Below, in pieces: positions 19,151-25,997 of a stretch of 33,491 bases of DNA (within the stretch, counting starts at the first letter, position 1; every line of letters starts with the position of its first letter). This DNA comes from Candidatus Cloacimonadota bacterium (lineage in GTDB: Bacteria; Cloacimonadota; Cloacimonadia; Cloacimonadales; WRIO01): NCBI GenBank assembly GCA_029553545.1, contig JAKPKU010000149.1, forward strand, positions 1-33,491, given 5' to 3'. The position numbers were made by a program, and so were the translations under genes. The notes beneath the pieces are model-generated. The model saw only the letters and a list, made by a program, of their open reading frames with translations. It had not been told where the DNA came from and ran no database searches.

Positions 19151-21244
19151 CTAATCATTTTCTATTACAATTTTACTAATATCGGCAATGTCCAAAAAAC
19201 TCATTCTAATCGCCTTTAGTAACGCATAGCGGTTTGTTTTTACCTGTTCATATTCACAATTTACCAATACATCATCAAAAAACTTATCGATATACTGACT
19301 AAATGGCAAAAGCTCTGCCAATGCATTACGATATTCTTTTGTCTTTAAATAAGCTTGCAATTTATCCTTCAAAGTAATAAAGTTCTGATAAAGCTCTTTC
19401 TCTGCGCCTGCTTGCAATAAAGCCTCATCAATCTTATTCTCCGCTTTATCCTTTTCTATAATATTTGATACACGCTTAAAGCCCAAGACCAGCTTGATAA
19501 AGTCATCTTTTTGCCTAAATTCTTGCAAGTCTTCCAATCTTCTCTTTATATCCAAAATATTCGTCCACTCAATATGGCTCAAACTATCGATCAAGTCATA
19601 AGCAAAGCCATTTTGCTCCATCAACCAGTGCATCCTCTGCTGCACAAAATCTTTCACAATATTTATATTATGGTCTCTTTCTTTCAATTTATCAGTCAAA
19701 AGAGCAAAAACAAAATCTACCAACTCAATGACATTTATATCCATCTGCCTATCTTGAATAATCTGCACAACACCGTTAGCAGAGCGTCTTAAAGCAAATG
19801 GATCTTGCGAACCTGTGGGTATCATATCAGCACCAATTATCCCACAAACTGTATCGATCTTATCGGCAATAGCCACAATAGCACCAATCTGGCTGGTCGG
19901 CAAAGCATCATTCTGTCCACGCGGGCTATAATGTTCATAAATTGCCAATGCCACAGCCTCATCTTCACCTGAATGCAAGGCATAGTGCATACCGATATAG
20001 CCCTGTAATTTAGTAAATTCTTTTTCACCCAGCATCAGGCTCACCAAATCTGCCTTGCATAAATACGCAGCTTGCATTACTCGCCTTTTTTCAGTGCTTT
20101 CAAGCGCGAGCTTCTCGCAGATATATTGGCAAATAGCCCCTATACGCTCCGTCTTTTCAAAAACTGTTCCCAATTGCGCTTGAAATACGACATCTTTCAA
20201 CTTTTCTACATAAGTGTCCAGGCTCTTTTTTACATCTTCCGCATAATAGAAAGAAGCGTCTTCAAGGCGTGCCTGCACAACTTTTTCATTACCTTTACGT
20301 ATAATATCAGAGTGCTGAGGATCGCCATTTGAGATAAAGACAAAGTTATTACTCAATTTATTATCTTTATCCAGCACGGCAAAGTACTTTTGGTTTTGAC
20401 TCAAAGTCGAGGTGATAATCTTTTCTGGCAAGCTCAAATACTTCTCATTAAATGAGGCAATCACCGCTGTAGGATATTCCACTAAGTCTGTCACCTGCTC
20501 CAATAGCCGCAAATCTTCCATAATCTGATGATCATTATTCTGATAAAGTGCCACCATTTGCTCGCTAATCATCTGCTTTCGTTCATCACGCTCAGCAATC
20601 ACAAAATTCTCTCTCAAGATCTCCAAATATCTTTTCAAATCATCGATCAGCAATGCCTCTTTTTGTTGATAAAAGCGATTACCATAGCTCTGATTGCTCG
20701 CCTTTACCCCTGCATATTCTATATCCAAAATCTTATTATCTAAGAGACAAAGCATCCAGCGTATTGGTCTGGCAAAATAAGTTTTCCCTGCGCCCCATTT
20801 CATCGACTTTGGATAATTGGTCTTACTGATAGCAGTTTTAATAATCTCTGGCAATAATTCTTCTGCACTTTTACCTTTGATCTCCATGCGTACAGCGATA
20901 TACTCACCCTTTGGTGTCTCTTTAAAAAACACATCATCTTGGCTTGCTTTCGCTCCTTGCACAAAGCCCATACCAGGTTTGGTCAAATTACCCTCTGCAT
21001 CAACGGCAATCTTCTTCGCTGGACCAACTTTTTCGATAATCTCATCAGTTTGTCGCGTTTGCAGTGCTTTTATCATAATCGCCATCCGCCGTGGCGTAGA
21101 ATATTTATCTATTTTTTCATAGCTTAATTTATATTCACTGAGAGCCTGTGTAATGACCTCTTCCAGCTTCTGTACAGCGTTTCCAATATATCCTGCTGGT
21201 ATTTCTTCTGTGCCAAGCTCAAACAAAAAGTCTTTATTATTCAC
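19151..21244 (-). CDS. glyS: Glycyl-tRNA synthetase beta subunit
   Basis: FLFELGTEEIPAGYI, TPRRMAI, GPAKKIAVD, PIRWMLCLLD, EYPTAVIASFNEKYLSLPEKIITSTLSQNQKYFAV, HYSPRGQNDALPTSQIGAIVAIADKIDTVCGI. Confidence 0.96.
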   Translation of the reverse strand: MNNKDFLFELGTEEIPAGYIGNAVQKLEEVITQALSEYKLSYEKIDKYSTPRRMAIMIKALQTRQTDEIIEKVGPAKKIAVDAEGNLTKPGMGFVQGAKASQDDVFFKETPKGEYIAVRMEIKGKSAEELLPEIIKTAISKTNYPKSMKWGAGKTYFARPIRWMLCLLDNKILDIEYAGVKASNQSYGNRFYQQKEALLIDDLKRYLEILRENFVIAERDERKQMISEQMVALYQNNDHQIMEDLRLLEQVTDLVEYPTAVIASFNEKYLSLPEKIITSTLSQNQKYFAVLDKDNKLSNNFVFISNGDPQHSDIIRKGNEKVVQARLEDASFYYAEDVKKSLDTYVEKLKDVVFQAQLGTVFEKTERIGAICQYICEKLALESTEKRRVMQAAYLCKADLVSLMLGEKEFTKLQGYIGMHYALHSGEDEAVALAIYEHYSPRGQNDALPTSQIGAIVAIADKIDTVCGIIGADMIPTGSQDPFALRRSANGVVQIIQDRQMDINVIELVDFVFALLTDKLKERDHNINIVKDFVQQRMHWLMEQNGFAYDLIDSLSHIEWTNILDIKRRLEDLQEFRQKDDFIKLVLGFKRVSNIIEKDKAENKIDEALLQAGAEKELYQNFITLKDKLQAYLKTKEYRNALAELLPFSQYIDKFFDDVLVNCEYEQVKTNRYALLKAIRMSFLDIADISKIVIEND

Positions 21245-21510
21245 AAAACCTCACTTTAAAATTAATATTTCTCTTATAAATACCAAAAAAACATTTGTCT
21301 ATAAATTGTCTATCTTTTTTTTTGCTTTTTACAACTTTATGCATATAATCAGCAATATTTCCATATTTTTCTTTAAAAAGCGTATTTTTCAATACAAAAA
21401 GAGAGAAAGCACTTCACTTTTTGATAAGTGATGAATAATTTCATTACAGAAGATAAGACACAAAACCATTTTTTTGAGATTTGTAGGAGTTTTCATTTCA
21501 GCTGTTCAAA

Positions 21511-21623
21511 AAAAAATAACACCCTCTATATATATTGGCAGGACAAAATGGGGTTTTTCGAAAACTATTTTTACCTTTATCAGCAGATGCCTACTACAAG
21601 CGGGCTTATAGATGATTTTTTTT
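21511..21623. repeat. 113-bp dispersed intergenic repeat, copy A
   Basis: Direct alignment with 33009-33121: 12 mismatches, no gaps; core ACAAAATGGGGTTTTTCGAAAACTATTTT and TCAGCAGATGCCTACTAC identical. Confidence 0.9.
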
Positions 21624-21757
21624 AACAACACACGGCAACTCACTTCAACGCACTTAGGATTTATGGCCTTTGACAAACAGTTCCATGGCACACAAAGTAA
21701 ATAATCAATTTCAGACAGTTAAATTACCAGTCAACTCAGTTTTCAGATCTCAGATCT

Positions 21758-21784
21758 AAACATGCACTACCTTAGTGCATGTTT
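21758..21784. promoter_or_regulatory. Perfect 12-bp inverted repeat AAACATGCACTA-CCT-TAGTGCATGTTT, candidate operator upstream of fic
   Basis: Exact palindrome; two further TGCACT/AGTGCA hexamers at 21793-21798 and 21814-21819. Confidence 0.65.
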
Positions 21785-21909
21785 CTAATACGTGCACTGA
21801 TTTTCTCATTTTTAGTGCATATGCTGGTTTTTAATGAGGCTCTTTGCTGGAATTGGAGAGACTATAACTGCCTTCTTTTCTGCTGATTACCTAATATGAG
21901 AATTATTTA

Positions 21910-21938
21910 TTGACATATAATCAGTTTTGTAATATTGT
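21910..21938 (+). promoter_or_regulatory. Candidate promoter for fic, TTGACA-N17-TATTGT
   Basis: TTGACA at 21910-21915, TATTGT at 21933-21938, ORF start at 21961. Confidence 0.5.
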
Positions 21939-21960
21939 CAAGTTTAATTAGAGAGTAGAG

Positions 21961-23061
21961 GTGAATATGAAAAAAATCAAGCCAGACCAAGCACATAACT
22001 CACTGCCATTATTGCCTCCTGATTACTCTTTTAATAGCGAACACATTAACAAACAATTAATAAAGACTCATAAAGCTCTTGCTGAATTGAAGGGCTATGC
22101 TCGAAACTTGCCTAATATGTCTATTCTTCTCAACTTAATACTTCTTCAAGAGGCAAAAGACAGCTCTGAGATTGAAAACATCATCACTTCTCATGATGAT
22201 TTATACAAAGCTATTTCCATTAAAAATTACAAGGCTCCCCCCCAAATAAAAGAAGTTTTGAATTATCGTCAAGCGCTTTATACAGGTTATGAAATGATCA
22301 AAGATAAGCAAATGATCACAAACAACATGATTATCAAGATTCAAGAGATCATCGAAAACAATAGTGCTGGCTTTAGAAAGTTGCCTGGTACAGTTTTGAA
22401 AAGAGCAAATGCTGATGAAATCATGTTTACCCCACCTGATAATGAGGAAGATATTATTCGCTTGATGAAGAACTATGAAGCCTTTTTAAACGATGATACC
22501 GAAGAAATTGACCCACTAATAAAGCTCGCAATCCAGCACTATCAATTCGAGGCTATTCATCCATTTTACGACGGCAATGGTAGAACAGGCAGAATTATAA
22601 ATATGCTCTATTTAGTTTTGAAAGGCATTTTAAATGAACCTTTTCTCTACCTCAGTAGCTTTATTATCAAAAACAAATCTGAGTATTATCGCCTACTCAG
22701 AAACGTAACATATAATAATGAATGGGAAGATTGGATATTATTCATCTTAGCAGGAATTGAAGAAACCGCATTGAATACTCTCAATATAAGCTACAAAATC
22801 ATAGATTCAATTGAAAAAAGCATCGACATGATGAAAGTAAATTATCCAAAAATCTACTCAAGAGAGCTTGTAGAGCTGCTATATTCAAATATGTATACAA
22901 AAATATCTGACTTAGTAAATAACGGAATTGCCTCAAGAAATATTGCCTCTCAATACCTGAAGCAGTTAGAACCAAGATTACTAACAAGTGAAAAAGTAGG
23001 CAGAGAAGTCCTTTTTGTCAATAAAGAAATAAGAAAGCTGCTAAGTACTAACTTAAAATAA
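21961..23061 (+). CDS. Fic family protein (class II, N-terminal inhibitory helix, C-terminal winged helix); start GTG 21961 or ATG 21967
   Basis: Fic motif HPFYDGNGRTGR; inhibitory motif SSEIEN = (S/T)xxxE(G/N); C-terminal HTH-like ISDLVNNGIASRNIASQYLKQLEPRLLTSEKVGREVLFVN. Confidence 0.95.
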   Translation: MNMKKIKPDQAHNSLPLLPPDYSFNSEHINKQLIKTHKALAELKGYARNLPNMSILLNLILLQEAKDSSEIENIITSHDDLYKAISIKNYKAPPQIKEVLNYRQALYTGYEMIKDKQMITNNMIIKIQEIIENNSAGFRKLPGTVLKRANADEIMFTPPDNEEDIIRLMKNYEAFLNDDTEEIDPLIKLAIQHYQFEAIHPFYDGNGRTGRIINMLYLVLKGILNEPFLYLSSFIIKNKSEYYRLLRNVTYNNEWEDWILFILAGIEETALNTLNISYKIIDSIEKSIDMMKVNYPKIYSRELVELLYSNMYTKISDLVNNGIASRNIASQYLKQLEPRLLTSEKVGREVLFVNKEIRKLLSTNLK

Positions 23062-23163
23062 AGATCTCACAAAACAAAGGCTGTAATACAAGATCTTAAT
23101 ATTATCAGTCCAGCTCACTGAGCGGTTTGGTAAATATTGCTAATTATTAGTCTATTAAATACT

Positions 23164-23186
23164 GGCGCATCCGTCTCGGACACGCC
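23164..23186. repeat. Hairpin GGCG-CA-TCCG-TCT-CGGA-CA-CGCC
   Basis: Perfect symmetry apart from a CA/CA internal loop; between convergent fic and the membrane-protein gene. Confidence 0.6.
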
Positions 23187-23192
23187 TAATAC

Positions 23193-23237
23193 AAAAATCT
23201 TAGATTTTTTACCTCACTTTTCACTAGTGAAAATACC
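23193..23237. repeat. Two hairpin-TACC elements (AAAAATC-TTA-GATTTTT-TACC; TTTTCAC-TA-GTGAAAA-TACC)
   Basis: Read directly: perfect 7-bp stems each immediately followed by TACC. Confidence 0.75.
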
Positions 23238-23264
23238 TCTTACAAAAACAATGAATTGTTTTAT

Positions 23265-24149
23265 TTAAAATGTTATAGAGAAGATATTTTTGAAATTTAT
23301 GTTTACTCGTTTCCTACTTTCTCTCAATCTTTTTCTAATTATTGAATTTCTACTCCCTTTTTCTTTATCTAAGATATTCTTCATCTTATTTAATAAATGA
23401 TTATGTATTAGCTTTCCCAGACAGCAAAGTAATAAAACAATAAGTATCCAACTGAAAATCATAAAGAAGCAGCACGTAGGTTGGACATTTGTTGTATGAC
23501 CAATCGTAGTTCGACAACACGTAGCAGGAGCACAAGTAGGCTGTGCATACGTTGTATGACCAATCGTAGTTCGACAACACATAGCAGGAGCGCAAGTAGG
23601 CTGGGCACACGTTGTATGACCAAACGTAGTTCGACAACACGTAGCGGGAGTGCAAGCAGGCTGGACATACGTTGTATGACAACATAATTTATCTGCACAG
23701 ATAATATGATTTTTGCAAGCATATACAGTAGAAATAAGTATTACTAATACTGAAAATACAATATAAGCCTTTTGAAATACTTGAACAATATTAGGAGGTT
23801 TTATAGATACTTCAAATGAACAATATTTTGGCCAATCTGAAAGGGTATAACTTGTAATACCTAATTTTTCCTCAATTTTTAACAATTGGAGTAGATCGCA
23901 ACGATATTGATATCCTGTATACGTTCCAATAATATAGATAAAACCATTCAACAATAATGTGCCTACTGTAACAAAAAACAATACCCAAATATCCGTAAAT
24001 TTGCCTGACACAAGAGTTGCAAAATATCCTCCGACCCCTGTAATTAAAAATGCTAACTGAGAAAAAAAGTTTTCTTCTCTCTTTATCAAAGAATTTCGAA
24101 ATGATATATGTAATGCGCTTACCTCTGAATGTAAATCTTTATCTGACAT
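23265..24149 (-). CDS. Hypothetical multi-TM membrane protein with Cys-rich 20-aa tandem repeats
   Basis: TM segments (LAFLITGVGGYFATLV, IWVLFFVTVGTLLLNGFIYIIG, AYIVFSVLVILISTVYA, CFFMIFSWILIVLLLCCLG); RBS AAGGAG upstream; repeat HTTYAQPTCAPATCCRTTIG. Confidence 0.75.
   Translation of the reverse strand: MSDKDLHSEVSALHISFRNSLIKREENFFSQLAFLITGVGGYFATLVSGKFTDIWVLFFVTVGTLLLNGFIYIIGTYTGYQYRCDLLQLLKIEEKLGITSYTLSDWPKYCSFEVSIKPPNIVQVFQKAYIVFSVLVILISTVYACKNHIICADKLCCHTTYVQPACTPATCCRTTFGHTTCAQPTCAPAMCCRTTIGHTTYAQPTCAPATCCRTTIGHTTNVQPTCCFFMIFSWILIVLLLCCLGKLIHNHLLNKMKNILDKEKGSRNSIIRKRLRESRKRVNINFKNIFSITF
23471..23690. repeat. 60-bp tandem repeat, about 3.5 units, containing GTAG-flanked palindromes
   Basis: GTTGTATGAC recurs at 23491, 23551, 23611, 23671 (exact 60-nt spacing); inside the membrane-protein CDS. 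Confidence 0.95.
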
Positions 24150-24243
24150 TTTAACTCCTTATTCAATTGATTTGTAATAATTAATATTTCTTGGCTCATA
24201 ATACGCATATACGTAATTTATTTGTCTTCCTTTTTCTCTTTCC

Positions 24244-24465
24244 CTATATCCTCCATCTATGTCCGCAATTTTGACATACAGCTTCAGTATGTGTTTCTGA
24301 TTCGGTTTTGCTATTGGTTATAAGTGGTATAATAAGAATTATCCCTGCTGTACAGATTGCAAGGAGAATCCACAAGAGCCAACCTCCACAGCCACGATGC
24401 TTTGTCTTAATATCAGTTATTGCTTGCATAACAACATTTTCACTGCCACATTTAATACATTGCAT
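24244..24465 (-). CDS. Small split zinc-ribbon membrane protein (73 aa)
   Basis: CIKC...TM WLLWILLAICTAGIILIIPLI...CQNCGHRWRI; RBS AAAGGAG. Confidence 0.75.
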   Translation of the reverse strand: MQCIKCGSENVVMQAITDIKTKHRGCGGWLLWILLAICTAGIILIIPLITNSKTESETHTEAVCQNCGHRWRI

Positions 24466-24666
24466 AATATATCTCCTTTTTTTTTGTAGTTATATATAGC
24501 AGATAAAGAATCATCTGTCAAACAATTATTTTAATTTTTTTTGTAAAACTTTAAAACATTTGATTGAAGGTATTGTATAATACTTTCTAAGATATTTACA
24601 TCATTCAATCCCTCTATCAGAGCGGTTTGGTAAGCTTGGTAAAATTAATTGCTTGATAGTACGAGA

Positions 24667-25749
24667 CTACCTTTTCACAGAATAATATTGTTGGCTTGGG
24701 CTTGTTGGTTTTGTTGGTAAGGTAAGCTTTAAGAGTCCTTCTTTTACTAAAGGGCTTAGTACTTTGTTTCTGAATTGATCCCTATTTTTATACCCTAAAT
24801 ACTCTTGCATCTCATTGCGTGATCGTGGTGTGACGCAATAATCAAGCAGTTTTTCTTTCACAGTATGTTCCCTAAAAGGCTCGGAGTATTCGCTTGGTCT
24901 GTCTTTTTCTTCACCTGCGGCAACTAATGGGATTATTGTTTTAAATATGTCTTCATCGATAAAAACAGGGTCTGCGCCCGAATATTCCCTATTGTATTTA
25001 TACATAAATCTTACGCCAGATCCAAGCTCATCTACCCAACCTATTTCTTTAAAAAACTTCGCAATCTTTGGATTCTTGGGGAATGGTGAGAAGTTATGCA
25101 AATCGATTATTCCATTTACATGGGCTTTATTGGCATTTTCAATATAAACTCTATCTCTTTCAATGATGAATTTCGCTGGAAATGGATTAGCAAATTCTCT
25201 ATGAATCAACGTGTTCGAAATAGCTTCCCTTAAAATCTTATCTCTCACACTAATTCTCTGAATACCTTCAAGATAAAACTTGTCATTTAAATGCTTTCTC
25301 ACAAATTCCAATAATCTTTCATAACTACGCATAAGATTTACTCTGATATCATCCCTGTCATCGTATCTATCAAGGTTGATTTTTCGCATAATAGCATCTG
25401 TTTTATAATGAGGAAGTGCTGCCTGAATTAATTGTTCATTGCCAAAGATGAGAATACCTGCCAGAGTAATTCCCTCTTTCCCTGTGTTTGTGTCCTTTAA
25501 ATACAAACCTGCACTCTTTAATAGCTCCAAATCAGACATATCAACCCAAGGGTGTTTAGGCTTTTGAAAGTTTGCCAACTTACAAACTCTTATTAATAAA
25601 TCTTTATCTAACTCATCAATGGTTGCATAGGGAAATATCTTATTCTCTGTATAAGCACTTTGTTTTCTTAGATACAACCCCGCCACAAGGTTTGTATTGC
25701 TGCTAATATCAATATCTTCATTTTCATCGTATATCTTACCATTACACAT
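24667..25749 (-). CDS. ATP-binding (HATPase_c_4-type) protein of the AlbA_2 family, N-terminally truncated, C-terminal winged helix
   Basis: LREAISNTLIHREFANPFPAKFIIERDRVYIENANK...NFSPFPKNPKIAKFFKEIGWVDELGSGVRFMYKY; starts mid-domain at GKIYDENED, with no AlbA_2 domain. Confidence 0.8.
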   Translation of the reverse strand: MCNGKIYDENEDIDISSNTNLVAGLYLRKQSAYTENKIFPYATIDELDKDLLIRVCKLANFQKPKHPWVDMSDLELLKSAGLYLKDTNTGKEGITLAGILIFGNEQLIQAALPHYKTDAIMRKINLDRYDDRDDIRVNLMRSYERLLEFVRKHLNDKFYLEGIQRISVRDKILREAISNTLIHREFANPFPAKFIIERDRVYIENANKAHVNGIIDLHNFSPFPKNPKIAKFFKEIGWVDELGSGVRFMYKYNREYSGADPVFIDEDIFKTIIPLVAAGEEKDRPSEYSEPFREHTVKEKLLDYCVTPRSRNEMQEYLGYKNRDQFRNKVLSPLVKEGLLKLTLPTKPTSPSQQYYSVKR

Positions 25750-25833
25750 ATGAACCTCTAATATTCTTACATAAAGTGTCTTTCATTTTTGATTTTCTTA
25801 AGAGTATCTTTAGTTGCTCCAGATCGATCATCA

Positions 25834-25956
25834 ATTTCACGAAGTGAAATTACCTTATTATCAACAAAAATCGACTGATTTTTTACCTAACCTTTGCGAA
25901 GCAAAGTACCTAACCTTTACGAAGTAAAGTACCTAACCCGCAGCGTAGCGAGGACC
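25834..25956. repeat. Cluster of hairpin-TACC elements, including three 23-nt tandem units
   Basis: ATTTCAC-GAA-GTGAAAT-TACC; AAAAATC-GACT-GATTTTT-TACC; TAAC-CTTTGC-GAA-GCAAAG-TACC; TAAC-CTTTAC-GAA-GTAAAG-TACC; TAACCCGCAGCGTAGCGAGGACC. Confidence 0.9.
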
Positions 25957-25997
25957 CAAAAGTGTGTTGTTAAAAAAAGTTGATTGTTGCATACACT

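Noticed and set aside
21624-21700. Possible integron attC-like site (AACAACACACGGCAACTCACTTCAACGCACTTAGG)
   Set aside because: No clear R''/R' core-site pairing, no integrase or cassette array visible
23471-23690. Short CRISPR-like array
   Set aside because: The repeat is contiguous over the entire 60-bp unit without unique spacers and lies within a CDS; no cas genes
23401-23722. Extra ORFs at 23401-23685(-), 23459-23722(-) and 23481-23687(+)
   Set aside because: All are by-products of a 60-bp repeat lacking stops in several frames; only the 294-aa frame has an RBS, TM segments and extends beyond the repeat
25755-25870. Short ORF fragment VDNKVISLREIDDRSGATKDTLKKIKNERHFM as an independent gene
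   Set aside because: No start codon/RBS found and an in-frame stop lies just upstream; kept only as context for the truncated AlbA gene
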